From contig CATYZE010000009.1 of the NCBI GenBank assembly GCA_958415525.1, forward strand, positions 6,010-70,009: a stretch of DNA of 64,000 nt, written 5' to 3'. Positions 1-8,794 of this stretch are shown here, in pieces. The stretch's first letter is position 1. Each line of letters opens with the position of its first letter. The notes below the pieces were generated by a model. It saw nothing but the letters and a program-made list of their open reading frames with translations. It ran no database searches and had not been told where the DNA came from. Source of the DNA: an uncultured Collinsella sp. (GTDB lineage Bacteria; Actinomycetota; Coriobacteriia; Coriobacteriales; Coriobacteriaceae). The translations under genes and the position numbers were made by a program.

Positions 1-1132
1 AGTCACGCTCGGGGCAGGCACCGGTAAAGTGGTAGTCGACCTCGTTGGCGCCACAAGCCCACGACTTCGACTCACGCAGGCTCTCGTCGCAAACCAGACG
101 GATGCCCTCGGGCAGGTTAACCGGTCCGATAAAGCCCTTGTGCAAACCGTTCGCCTGAAGTTCCTCGTCGGTCATCATGCGATAGCCCTTGCCAAAGACA
201 TGCTCGGCCTTGCAGTCATTGAGCTCGTGGTCGCCCGGGACAATGGCCACAACTGGCTTACCCCCGGCGTCGATGAGTGCCAGCGACTTGCGGGTGCCGT
301 TCTCGGGGAAACCGAAGAACTTGGCAACGGCCTCGATGGTGCCCATGCCCGGAGTCTCGACCTTGGCGAGCGTACCGTCGCCGGGACCCTCGGTCACAAC
401 GACCTTGGTGCTTGCAGCCTCGTCATCGGCAGCAAAACCGCAATCGTCGCAGTAGACGAGCGAGGCCTCGCCGGCGTCGGCCAGCGCCATGTACTCGACG
501 GAGGTGTCGCCGCCGATCTCGCCGGAATCGGCGACAACGGGCAGGGCCTTGATGTAGCAGCGCTCGCAGATGTTGGCGTAGGCCTGCTTCATCTTGTCGT
601 ACTCCTCCTGCAGACTCTCCTGCGTGGCAGAGAAGCTGTAGGCGTCCTTCATGATGAACTCGCGACCGCGCATCAGGCCAAAACGGGGACGGAATTCGTC
701 GCGGAACTTGTCCTGGATATGATAGAGATTCACCGGCAGCTGCTTGTAGGAACGCAGTTCATTGCGCACCAGGGCAGTCACGGTCTCCTCGTGCGTGGGG
801 CCGAGCACGAACTCACGGCCGTGGCGGTCATCAAAGCGCACGAGTTCCTTGCCATAGGCATCGATACGACCGGACTCGCGCCAAAGCTCGGCATCGACCA
901 TGATGGGCATCATGAGCTCCTGGGCGCCGGCAGCATCCATCTCGTCGCGAACGATGTTCTCGATCTTGCGAATCGACCGCCACGCGAGCGGCAGATAGGA
1001 ATAGAGACCGGCGGCCTCCTTGCGGATCATGCCGGCACGAAGCAGCAGACGATGGCTCGCAAGTTCGGCGTCGGCCGGATCCTCTTTGAGCGTCGGAGCA
1101 TACAGCTTAGACATATACATTGCTCGAGTCAT
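1..1132 (-). CDS. proS: Prolyl-tRNA synthetase (C-terminus cut by window edge)
   Basis: Charges tRNA-Pro with proline in the cytoplasm. About 377 N-terminal residues are visible; the rest lies beyond base 1. The class II core is clear: GPTHEE at about residues 111-116 and the motif 2 segment PRFGLMRGREF at 149-159. From about residue 225 comes the YbaK-like editing insertion of bacterial-type ProRS (FFGFPENGTRKSLALID region). The ATG at 1132 follows the ispG stop codon directly, with GGAG six bases upstream inside the ispG end; in-frame ATGs at 1120 and 1114 are less well placed. It is the last visible gene of the pyrH-to-proS block. Confidence 0.95.
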   Translation of the reverse strand, partial: MTRAMYMSKLYAPTLKEDPADAELASHRLLLRAGMIRKEAAGLYSYLPLAWRSIRKIENIVRDEMDAAGAQELMMPIMVDAELWRESGRIDAYGKELVRFDDRHGREFVLGPTHEETVTALVRNELRSYKQLPVNLYHIQDKFRDEFRPRFGLMRGREFIMKDAYSFSATQESLQEEYDKMKQAYANICERCYIKALPVVADSGEIGGDTSVEYMALADAGEASLVYCDDCGFAADDEAASTKVVVTEGPGDGTLAKVETPGMGTIEAVAKFFGFPENGTRKSLALIDAGGKPVVAIVPGDHELNDCKAEHVFGKGYRMMTDEELQANGLHKGFIGPVNLPEGIRLVCDESLRESKSWACGANEVDYHFTGACPERD

Positions 1133-2215
1133 TTATTTCTCCTCAATTAGCTTGTCGACCTCGGCCATAAGCGCATCGACAATTTGGTCCTCAGCTACTT
1201 TACCAATGATCTGGCCGTGCGAAAAGAGCAGGCCCTGACCTCGTCCGCAGGCAACACCCAAGTCGGCATCGGAGGCCTCGCCGGGGCCATTGACCGCACA
1301 TCCCATCACGGCGATCGAAAGCGGCGCGGAGTAGTTCTTAAGCCGCTCGGTGACCTCCTCGGCGATGGGAATAAGGTTGACCTGGCAACGAGCACACGTG
1401 GGGCACGAGACGATCTCGGGACCACGGCGGCGAAGGCCGAGCGACTGCAGGATACCCCAGGCGACCGGCGGCTCCTCGACCGGATCGGCCGTAAGCGAGA
1501 CGCGCATGGTGTCGCCAATGCCCTCGGAAAGCAGAATACCCAGGCCCACGGAGCTCTTAATGGTGCCCTGGAGCTTGGTTCCGGCCTCAGTCACACCCAA
1601 ATGAAGCGGAACATGGGGGATTTCGCGCGACAGGGCACGATAGGTATCAAGCGTCGTAGACACGCTATGTGCCTTGGCGGAAAGCACGATGTTGGTAAAG
1701 CCGCGATCCTCAAAATGTTTGACGAAACGCTCGCTCGACATCACGAGTTTCTCGGGCTGCGTAAGCCCATCGCGCTCGGCGATATCCTGCTCAAGCGAGC
1801 CGGCGTTCACGCCAATGCGAATCGCGCACCCAGCGGCGCCCGCAGCATCGATCACGGCATCGACCTTGGCCCAATCGCCGATGTTGCCGGGATTGATACG
1901 CAGCTTGGCGGCACCGGCCTCAACGGCGCCAATGGCGAGCTTATGGTTAAAGTGGATATCAGCGACAATCGGCACCGGAGACTCGGCACAGATGATACGG
2001 AAGCCCTCGAGCGCGGCCTCGGTGGGCACGCTCACACGCACGATATCGCAGCCAGCCTGCGCCAACGCGCACACTTGCGCAAGCGTTGCCTGGGCATCAG
2101 CGGTATCGGTGCAGGTCATGGATTGGACCACCACCGGCGCGCCGCCACCGATCTGCACACCGCCCACATGCACGGGGCGCGTCAACTCGCGAGGCAAAGG
2201 ATGGGATAAAGACAA
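1133..2215 (-). CDS. ispG: 4-hydroxy-3-methylbut-2-enyl diphosphate synthase
   Basis: Penultimate step of the MEP isoprenoid pathway, reducing MEcPP to HMBPP with a [4Fe-4S] cluster. With the start used here the protein has 360 residues. Cluster cysteines fall at about 271 and 274 (SCPTC) and 306 (GCAVNGPGE), with a Glu at about 313, matching the spacing of the E. coli enzyme. A longer reading frame reaches an ATG at 2302 but would overlap rseP by about 74 bases. TTG at 2215 has AGGGGAG eight bases upstream and follows the rseP stop, so it is preferred; GTG at 2224 is an alternative. dxr, two genes upstream, is in the same pathway. Confidence 0.93.
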   Translation of the reverse strand: MSLSHPLPRELTRPVHVGGVQIGGGAPVVVQSMTCTDTADAQATLAQVCALAQAGCDIVRVSVPTEAALEGFRIICAESPVPIVADIHFNHKLAIGAVEAGAAKLRINPGNIGDWAKVDAVIDAAGAAGCAIRIGVNAGSLEQDIAERDGLTQPEKLVMSSERFVKHFEDRGFTNIVLSAKAHSVSTTLDTYRALSREIPHVPLHLGVTEAGTKLQGTIKSSVGLGILLSEGIGDTMRVSLTADPVEEPPVAWGILQSLGLRRRGPEIVSCPTCARCQVNLIPIAEEVTERLKNYSAPLSIAVMGCAVNGPGEASDADLGVACGRGQGLLFSHGQIIGKVAEDQIVDALMAEVDKLIEEK

Positions 2216-2228
2216 TCCAAACACTCCC

Positions 2229-3590
2229 CTACAGAATAAATCGAAGGATGTCGGAACGAAGCATATAGACAAACAGCAGCGCAAAGAGCGCGATGCCCAC
2301 ATAGCTCACAATCGTCTGGACCTTGAGCGGAAGCTCGCGGCCCGCAATCTTTTGAATGATCTCGATGACCAGCTTGCCGCCATCGAGTGGTGGGATGGGC
2401 AGCAGGTTCATAAAGCCAAGCGAGAACGAAATGAGCGCGGCAAACGACAGGAACGTTGCGGGGCCGGCAGCAGCGGCCTGTGAGGACATAACGCTAATAC
2501 CCACGATCGAAGAAGACTGATCGAGAATCTCCATCGTATGCTGCGGCTGGAGCAGGCGCATCACGCCATCCGCTGTCTGCACGACATAGGAGAACGACAG
2601 GCGAGCCGACGTGATGGGGTCTAAACGGACCACCTGCGTAGAGGCATACACACCTAGGCGCTCGTCCTCTTTGAGCGCAACCGTGGTCGAATGCTGCTTG
2701 CCGTCACGCTCGTACTCGATGGCGATATCGTCCTTACCGGCGGCCTTGCCGATGGCATCGTAGACATCCATCCAAGTGGAACATGAGACACCGTCAACCG
2801 AAAGGATTGCATCACCGGCCTCGATACCCGCCTTGGCGGCAATAGACCCCTCGTCAACCTGACCGATCACGTTGGTATCCATCGGCACGGTGACACCCGC
2901 AATGGAATAGATGCTCATAAGGAGCAAAAAACCCGTCAAGATATTGACGATAATGCCCGCGAGCAGCATAAAGGCGCGCTTGAGAAAGCCCTGGCCAAGA
3001 TAGGTGTGCGAGCGCTCTTGCGCAAGGAACTCGGCCTCGCCGCACGGCAGTTCCCATACATCGCCCTCGGCAGTCGCATGTTCGCGATCGAAAAGGCGAC
3101 CATCAAAGGTGGTATAGCCTGCCGTGTCTCGCGGCAACGTCTGATATTTGGTGGGATAGTAGCTCGACGAGGGCTTCTCCCCTTCCTCATACCAGGGCGC
3201 GATGGAGCCCCAGCCCAGCAAAAGGGCGCATGCCTCGAGCACATCCTCCTCGGAAAGCTCGAGCTCGACAGCAAGGTCGGCCACGGTCACGCGACCATGA
3301 CGATAGATAGCCGCGAGCACGCGATCGGCGCACGAAACATCGGTCGGATCCATACCGCAGATGGCAGCGTAGCCACCCAGCAGCAGCGGGGTCACGCCAA
3401 ACTTGGTTCCAATGCGACGCGACGTGTAATGGATGTCAAAGCGGCACGGCAGACCCAAAAAGAACTCGGTCACACGGACGCCGCAGGCACGCGCCGCCAA
3501 AAAGTGGCCGCCCTCGTGCAAAAACACGAGGACGGAAAGCATCAGCAGGCCCCAAAAGACCGATGAGAGAACGCTCAGAGCAGTATCCAT
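2229..3590 (-). CDS. rseP: RseP/S2P-family site-2 membrane zinc protease with a large insertion
   Basis: Intramembrane metalloprotease expected to cut single-pass anti-sigma factors or signal-peptide remnants. The zinc motif HEGGH is at residues 25-29 in the first membrane helix, a PDZ domain spans about 240-305, and the second active-site motif NLLPIPPLDGG is at about 395-405. Length is 453 residues, longer than the roughly 400 of actinobacterial Rip1-type proteins. The excess is an insertion at about 81-195, between the GGYAAI segment and the AGIIVN helix; residues 86-131 look like a winged helix. ATG 3590 is chosen because the TTG at 3605 abuts the AAGGA with no spacer. It sits between dxr and ispG, an order also common in other bacteria. 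Confidence 0.92.
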   Translation of the reverse strand: MDTALSVLSSVFWGLLMLSVLVFLHEGGHFLAARACGVRVTEFFLGLPCRFDIHYTSRRIGTKFGVTPLLLGGYAAICGMDPTDVSCADRVLAAIYRHGRVTVADLAVELELSEEDVLEACALLLGWGSIAPWYEEGEKPSSSYYPTKYQTLPRDTAGYTTFDGRLFDREHATAEGDVWELPCGEAEFLAQERSHTYLGQGFLKRAFMLLAGIIVNILTGFLLLMSIYSIAGVTVPMDTNVIGQVDEGSIAAKAGIEAGDAILSVDGVSCSTWMDVYDAIGKAAGKDDIAIEYERDGKQHSTTVALKEDERLGVYASTQVVRLDPITSARLSFSYVVQTADGVMRLLQPQHTMEILDQSSSIVGISVMSSQAAAAGPATFLSFAALISFSLGFMNLLPIPPLDGGKLVIEIIQKIAGRELPLKVQTIVSYVGIALFALLFVYMLRSDILRFIL

Positions 3591-3615
3591 AAAACGAAAA
3601 AGCAATCCTTATGGG

Positions 3616-4803
3616 TTAGGAACGGGTTGCGGCGAGCACCTGCGCAGCCTTTTCACGCGCCCACGCATCGATGTCGCGAAGCTGCTCAAACGAATCGACC
3701 GCCTGCATATCGTGGGCGTCCATGCAGGATTCCACAATGCGATCGATATCGGTAAAGCTGCAGCCATCGTGCAGGAAGGCATCGACGGCGACCTCGTTGG
3801 CGGCATTGAGCACGCACGGCATGGTGCCACCCGTCTTGCCGGCACGCTCGGCCAGTGCCAGACAGCGGAAGGTATCCATGTCGGCAGCATCAAACGTGAG
3901 CTGCCCCAGCTCGCGGAAATCGATACGAGGCGCCGGGGTATCCCAACGCTCGGGATACGAGAACGCGAACTGGATGGGAATACGCATGTCGGAAGCACCG
4001 AGATGCGCCATCACGGAGCCGTCGGCGAACTCGACCATAGAGTGAATCTTGGACTGACGCTGCACGACCACGTTAATGAAATCGAGGTCGCAGTTAAACA
4101 GATGCATGGCCTCAATGCGCTCCAGGCCCTTGTTCATGAGGGTGGCGGAGTCAATGGTAATCTTGGCACCCATGGCCCACGTGGGATGCGCGAGGGCATC
4201 GGCACGCGTCACGCGATCGAGCTCGTCGCGCGTGCGGCCAAAGAACGGACCGCCCGAGCAGGTGAGCCAAATGCAGTGGGCCTCGCGCGGGTTCTCCCCC
4301 AGATAGCACTGGTAGATGGCGGAATGCTCAGAGTCGACCGGAATAAGCTGGCCCGGTTGCGCCAACGGCATAAGCAAGTCGCCACCGACGACGAGGGACT
4401 CCTTGTTGGCAAGGGCAAGGCGCTTATTCGAGGTCAAGGCCGCATGGCTCGCCTCGAGACCGGCGGCGCCCACAATAGCGACGAGCACGCAGTCGACATC
4501 GTCGCGACGTGCGAGCTCGCAAACCGCCTGCGCGCCAACGCCGAGCTTCGTTCCCTCGGGCAACTCCTGCAGCACGGCGTCATCGCCATGATCGACATCG
4601 GCCACGGCAACCGCCGGAACCGAGAACTCGCGGGCAGCGGCAACGAGCTCGGAGGTACTGGAGTTAACGGACAGCGCCGTCACCTGCAGGCGATCGGCAT
4701 GCTGGCGGCACACATCGAGCGCCTGGGTGCCGATAGAGCCCGTACAACCCAGGATGGCAACGCGAAGGCGTCCATCGGGGCCATACGTCGTCTGGAAGGA
4801 CAT
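3616..4803 (-). CDS. dxr: 1-deoxy-D-xylulose 5-phosphate reductoisomerase
   Basis: First committed step of the MEP pathway: NADPH-dependent conversion of DXP to MEP. The N-terminal Rossmann motif GCTGSIGTQ is at about residues 19-27, LANKESLV lies in the middle of the protein, and the catalytic segment with VDSEHSAIYQC follows. At 395 residues it is full length for the family. Its ATG overlaps the cdsA stop by one base (TAATG), so translation is probably coupled. It lies in the pyrH-frr-uppS-cdsA-dxr-rseP-ispG-proS run, which supplies isoprenoid precursors next to the gene (uppS) that uses them. Confidence 0.97.
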   Translation of the reverse strand: MSFQTTYGPDGRLRVAILGCTGSIGTQALDVCRQHADRLQVTALSVNSSTSELVAAAREFSVPAVAVADVDHGDDAVLQELPEGTKLGVGAQAVCELARRDDVDCVLVAIVGAAGLEASHAALTSNKRLALANKESLVVGGDLLMPLAQPGQLIPVDSEHSAIYQCYLGENPREAHCIWLTCSGGPFFGRTRDELDRVTRADALAHPTWAMGAKITIDSATLMNKGLERIEAMHLFNCDLDFINVVVQRQSKIHSMVEFADGSVMAHLGASDMRIPIQFAFSYPERWDTPAPRIDFRELGQLTFDAADMDTFRCLALAERAGKTGGTMPCVLNAANEVAVDAFLHDGCSFTDIDRIVESCMDAHDMQAVDSFEQLRDIDAWAREKAAQVLAATRS

Positions 4804-5702
4804 TACAGCACGCCTCCGATCATCAAAAGCAGCTGCGCGGTAATGCAGCCAAAGATAAGCGAGTCGCTACGGTCGAGCATGCCGCCATGGCCCGGGATAA
4901 GGTTGCCGGAATCCTTGACGCCCACACCGCGCTTGATGCGCGACTCGATGAGGTCGCCGATAACGCCCAGAATGGACACAACCACGCCGCACAGCAGCGC
5001 ATAGGGCAGGCTGAGCTTGTAGAAGTGCGTCGCCCACAGGATGAGCCAAATCAAAACCGAGCCCAGGATGCCGCCGACAAACCCCTCCCAGCTCTTTTTG
5101 GGAGAAATCTTGGGAACCATCTTGTGCTTGCCGATACGGCTGCCCACGATGTAGGCAAACGAATCGGAGACCCAAAGGGACGCGCAAACGCCCACTGAAA
5201 GCAGGGCACCGGCAAAACCGGGCACGGCATCGCGCAGCAGCACGATAGCCGACAGCATAAAGCCAGTGTAGATGGGACCCATGAGCGTCACGGCCACATC
5301 AGAGATGCGGGTACGCGGCGACCAGACATACCAAATGCCCACAGCGAGCATCAAGGCAAAAAGCAGGGCATTCAGCAACATCGAATCGCCCAACGCCGAC
5401 AGCGGAAAGAGTACGGCGGCAGCGATACCCATGCGCTCGTTAGCCATCTTGCCATCGAGCCTTGTCATACGGAAAAACTCATAGCAGCACAGACCGCTCA
5501 TGACAGAAACAAAGATGGCCGTGGGCACGATACCCAAAACCAGGCACAGGATAAAGACAACGGCGTAGACGATACCGGCGGCGGCACGGGTAATAAAGCC
5601 CGCCAGCCACGAACCGGTGCCGCTCTTCGCTGCAGGCGCTCCCGCAGTGGCAGCCTTACGCTCAGGCGTCTTGGGAGCAGTTGCCTTGGGACGATCGGAC
5701 AC
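4803..5702 (-). CDS. cdsA: Phosphatidate cytidylyltransferase
   Basis: Makes CDP-diacylglycerol from phosphatidate and CTP in the membrane. The 299-residue protein has a basic, Ala/Lys-rich soluble N-terminus of about 30 residues, then about eight hydrophobic helices. The family signature lies near the C-terminus: SRIKRGVGVKDSGNLIPGHG followed by GMLDRSDSL. The start is GTG at 5702 with GAGGAGG about seven bases upstream; the uppS stop is two bases before it. The soluble N-terminal extension (KATAPKTPERKAATAG) is low-complexity and probably disordered. Confidence 0.96.
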   Translation of the reverse strand: MSDRPKATAPKTPERKAATAGAPAAKSGTGSWLAGFITRAAAGIVYAVVFILCLVLGIVPTAIFVSVMSGLCCYEFFRMTRLDGKMANERMGIAAAVLFPLSALGDSMLLNALLFALMLAVGIWYVWSPRTRISDVAVTLMGPIYTGFMLSAIVLLRDAVPGFAGALLSVGVCASLWVSDSFAYIVGSRIGKHKMVPKISPKKSWEGFVGGILGSVLIWLILWATHFYKLSLPYALLCGVVVSILGVIGDLIESRIKRGVGVKDSGNLIPGHGGMLDRSDSLIFGCITAQLLLMIGGVL

Positions 5703-5704
5703 GA

Positions 5705-6499
5705 TTAAGCCTCCTCGGTCTTGCTCAGTCCACCAAACCTACGGTCACGGCCCTGATAGGCCAAAATGGCGTCGACAAGGCCCCAACGATCAAAGTCGGG
5801 CCAATAGGTATCGGTGACGTAGAATTCGGAATAAGCCACCTGCCACAGCAGATAGTTCGAAAGGCGCAACTCACCAGAGGTGCGAATCACAAGCTCAGGA
5901 TCGGGAAGGCCGGCGGTATAGAGATGGGAAGCCACCATGTCGTCATCAATTGCGGCAGGATCGATCTTACCGGCGGCAGCGTCGAGTGCAATCTGACGGA
6001 CAGCGCGGGTAATCTCGGCACGCGCGCCGTAGTTGACGGCAAGCGCCAGCGTCATACCGGTGTGATCGGCGCACTCGGCAAGACCGCGTTCAAAAACGTC
6101 GCGGGTCTTCTTGGGCAGCGCGGAAATGTCACCCAAAAAGACAACACGCACGTTTTCGCGCTTCAGAAGCGGCAGCTCGTCGATAAACGTCTTGGCAAAC
6201 AGATGCATCAAGACGTTGACCTCATGCTGCGGACGGTTCCAGTTTTCGGTAGAAAACGCATAGGCCGAAAGCACGTCGACGCCCAGACGAACGCAGGCGG
6301 TAATAATCTCGCGAAGGGAGACGATACCCGCCTTGTGGCCCTCGGTGCGTGCAAGACCACGCGACGTGGCCCAACGACCGTTGCCGTCCATGATGCACGA
6401 GATGTGGTGCGGAATGTTATTGAGGTCAAGGTCGGAAAAACCGACGCCCGCAGGGGCGTCGGCAAAGTACTCGACCAGTTTATGCTCGTCGTATTGCAC
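5705..6499 (-). CDS. uppS: Isoprenyl transferase (undecaprenyl diphosphate synthase type)
   Basis: cis-Prenyltransferase that extends farnesyl diphosphate with IPP to make the carrier lipid for peptidoglycan and wall polysaccharide. The signature HISCIMDGNGRWA is at about residues 32-44 (catalytic Asp about 38), and the C-terminal SGELRLSNYLLWQ and AYSEF segments are intact. 264 residues is a usual length, with about 30 extra N-terminal residues. The start is GTG at 6499, one base after the frr stop, using a GGAG inside the last frr codons. The surface-polysaccharide genes at 57-64 kb would use the same carrier lipid. Confidence 0.96.
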   Translation of the reverse strand: MQYDEHKLVEYFADAPAGVGFSDLDLNNIPHHISCIMDGNGRWATSRGLARTEGHKAGIVSLREIITACVRLGVDVLSAYAFSTENWNRPQHEVNVLMHLFAKTFIDELPLLKRENVRVVFLGDISALPKKTRDVFERGLAECADHTGMTLALAVNYGARAEITRAVRQIALDAAAGKIDPAAIDDDMVASHLYTAGLPDPELVIRTSGELRLSNYLLWQVAYSEFYVTDTYWPDFDRWGLVDAILAYQGRDRRFGGLSKTEEA

Positions 6500-6500
6500 C

Positions 6501-7037
6501 TTAGATCTCCATGACCTCGGCTTCTTTTTCCTTCAGAAGCTCCTCGACCTTGGCGACATACTCATCGGTATGCTTCTGGACCTTGGCCTGCTCGCGACGG
6601 ACATCGTCCTCGGTGAGCTCCTCATCGCGCTCGAGCTTATTGTTGAAGTCGCGACGGATGTTACGAATAGACACCTTGGCCTGCTCGGCGTACTCGCGGC
6701 ACTCCTTGACGAGCTCGCGACGGCGCTCCTCGGTGGGAGCCGGGAACGGCAGACGAACGACGGTGCCATCGGAGTTGGGGGTAATACCCAGATCGGAAGC
6801 GCCGATGGCCTTGACGATGGCGTTGATAAGCGCCTTGTCCCACGGCTCGATGAGCAGCATGTGGGCCTCGGGGGTCTTGACGGCGGCAACCTGCGTGACC
6901 GGCGTGGGAACACCGTAATAATCGACGGTGATGTCGGACAGAATGTTAGCGTTGGCGCGGCCGGTACGGACCTTGGAGAAGTTATGCTTGAGGGACTCGA
7001 GCGACTTGTCCATGTGGGCGGTGATGTTCTCTGCCAT
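6501..7037 (-). CDS. frr: Ribosome recycling factor
   Basis: With EF-G, splits the post-termination ribosome. The 178-residue protein begins MAENITAHMDKSLESLKHNF, as RRFs do, and contains KVRTGRAN near residue 22 and a long helical C-terminus. It is a few residues shorter than the E. coli protein (185) but complete. The ATG at 7037 lies two bases after the pyrH stop. pyrH-frr is a widely conserved pair, here followed directly by the lipid genes uppS and cdsA. Confidence 0.97.
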   Translation of the reverse strand: MAENITAHMDKSLESLKHNFSKVRTGRANANILSDITVDYYGVPTPVTQVAAVKTPEAHMLLIEPWDKALINAIVKAIGASDLGITPNSDGTVVRLPFPAPTEERRRELVKECREYAEQAKVSIRNIRRDFNNKLERDEELTEDDVRREQAKVQKHTDEYVAKVEELLKEKEAEVMEI

Positions 7038-7039
7038 GC

Positions 7040-7762
7040 TTAATCCTCCTGATAGACGAGCGTGCCGACGGGCTCACCCGAAAGCGCGCGCTTGACGGTG
7101 TCCTCGCCATCGATGTTGAGGACCAAAATGGGCATACGGTTATCCTGGCACAGGGCCGTAGCCGTGGAATCCATAACCTGCAGGCCGCGAACGAGAACCT
7201 CGTGATAGGTAATCTTGTCAAAACGGACGGCATCGGCGCACTTGACGGGATCCTTGTCGTAGATGCCGTCAACCTTGGTGGCTTTAATCAGAATCTCGGC
7301 GCCGATCTCGCACGCACGAAGAGCCGCGGCGGTGTCGGTCGTAAAGTACGGATTGCCCGAACCGGCGGCAAAAATAACGACGTTGCCCTTGGACAGATGG
7401 TTGATAGCGCGGCGACGAATATAGGGCTCGCAGATCTCGTTCATCTGGATAGCGCTCATCACGCGGCAGGGAACATCGTTATGCTCGAAGGCATCCTGCA
7501 GGGCGAGCGCGTTCATAACGGTTGCCAGCATGCCCATGTAGTCGGCCTGAGCACGCTCCATGCCACCGGCAGCGCCGGCCATGCCGCGAAAAATGTTGCC
7601 GCCGCCGACAACGACGCCGACCTCATGGCCAACGGCGAGCAGCTCCTTGACCTGCTTGGCAAGATGGTCGGTAACCTTGGGGTCGATGCCATATTGGCCG
7701 TCGCCCATCAGTGCTTCGCCGGAAAGCTTAAGAAGCACGCGTTTATATCGGATGTCGGACAA
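7040..7762 (-). CDS. pyrH: UMP kinase (hexameric, bacterial type)
   Basis: Phosphorylates UMP to UDP; an amino-acid-kinase-fold enzyme. The 240-residue protein shows LLKLSGEAL at about 10-18, the glycine-rich VVGGGNIFRG segment, and the C-terminal GEPVGTLV. The start is TTG at 7762 with a strong AAAGGAGG about seven bases upstream. It is the first gene after the tsf terminator and so probably heads the transcript running to proS. I see no convincing -35/-10 pair in 7763-7821; that stretch has a small 6-bp hairpin (7803-7818) and AT-rich sequence. Confidence 0.97.
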   Translation of the reverse strand: MSDIRYKRVLLKLSGEALMGDGQYGIDPKVTDHLAKQVKELLAVGHEVGVVVGGGNIFRGMAGAAGGMERAQADYMGMLATVMNALALQDAFEHNDVPCRVMSAIQMNEICEPYIRRRAINHLSKGNVVIFAAGSGNPYFTTDTAAALRACEIGAEILIKATKVDGIYDKDPVKCADAVRFDKITYHEVLVRGLQVMDSTATALCQDNRMPILVLNIDGEDTVKRALSGEPVGTLVYQED

Positions 7763-7821
7763 AGCGATCCTCCTTTAATTAGACTCTCAATATGATATCA
7801 AAGGCTCTGATAAGAGCCATG

Positions 7822-7856
7822 AAAAAGCAGGCTGTGAGTAAAACCCACAGCCTGCT
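7822..7856 (-). terminator. Intrinsic terminator of rpsB-tsf
   Basis: Read on the minus strand: an 11-bp perfect stem (arms 7846-7856 and 7826-7836) followed by five Ts (7822-7826). It lies just past the tsf stop, separating rpsB-tsf from pyrH. Confidence 0.92.
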
Positions 7857-7879
7857 CATTACCAGCTACAAGAGCTTAT

Positions 7880-8749
7880 TTACTCGCCACGGACCAGACG
7901 GTCAAAGGCAACGACGGTAATGGTGTCGCCGAGCTCCTTGGAGACCTGCTCAGCGTACTTCTTGATGGTGAGGGAGCTGTCCTTGATGAACTCCTGCTCG
8001 GTGAGCACGGACTGCTTGTAGAACTTCTCCAGACGACCAACAGCCATCTTCTCCTGGATAGCCTCGGGCTTGCCGGACTCGGCAGCCTGGGCCATGTAGA
8101 TCTGCTTCTCGTGCTCGACGGTCTCGGCCGGAACCTGATCGCGGGTGGCGCAAATCGGTGCGACGGCGGCAACCTGAAGGGCAACGTCGTGAGCGAAGGT
8201 CTTGAAGGACTCAGCCTGAGCGGTCTCGGCCTTCTCGAAGGCGAACTCGACGAGGACGCCGATCTTACCACCCATGTGGATGTAAGAAGCGAGCGCGCCG
8301 TTCTCGGCCTTGCGGGCAGCGAAGCGGGAGATCTTCATGTTCTCGCCCATGATGTGAATCATCTCGGTGAGCTCGGAGGAAACGGTCTCCTCGCCCATCG
8401 GCTTCTCGAGCAGAGCGTCGACGTCAGCAGGCTCGGTGGTAGCGACAACCTCAGCGACCTTGGAAGCAAAGCCGGTGAACTTGGCGTTGGAGCCAACGAA
8501 GTCGGTCTCGCAGGAGAGCTCGAGCAGAGCGCCGGTCTTGCCATCCTCGGAGACGTACGCGGCGACAGCGCCCTCGTTGGTCTCACGGCCAGCCTTCTTG
8601 GCAGCCTTGGCAAGGCCGTTCTTACGCAGAACGTCGACAGCGGCGTCCATGTCGCCGTCAGCCTCGACGAGAGCCTTCTTGCACTCCATCATCGGGGAGT
8701 CGGTCATCTCGCGGAGCTGCTTGACCATAGCGGCGGTAATCTGGGCCAT
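7880..8749 (-). CDS. tsf: Translation elongation factor Ts
   Basis: Guanine-nucleotide exchange factor for EF-Tu. The N-terminal UBA-like helix pair and signature read LREMTDSPMMECKKAL, equivalent to the usual TGAGMMDCKKAL; the coiled-coil and two core repeats follow (SCETDFVGSN and the VLVEFAFEKAETAQ region). From ATG 8749 the protein has 289 residues. That start has GAAAGGA eight bases upstream; a start at 8764 would add five residues and lacks a ribosome-binding site. It follows rpsB by about 45 bases, and a strong terminator follows it. Confidence 0.97.
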   Translation of the reverse strand: MAQITAAMVKQLREMTDSPMMECKKALVEADGDMDAAVDVLRKNGLAKAAKKAGRETNEGAVAAYVSEDGKTGALLELSCETDFVGSNAKFTGFASKVAEVVATTEPADVDALLEKPMGEETVSSELTEMIHIMGENMKISRFAARKAENGALASYIHMGGKIGVLVEFAFEKAETAQAESFKTFAHDVALQVAAVAPICATRDQVPAETVEHEKQIYMAQAAESGKPEAIQEKMAVGRLEKFYKQSVLTEQEFIKDSSLTIKKYAEQVSKELGDTITVVAFDRLVRGE

Positions 8750-8794
8750 TGTGGTTCCTTTCAAAGAGATGAAAAAGAATTAACTAAGACTGAT

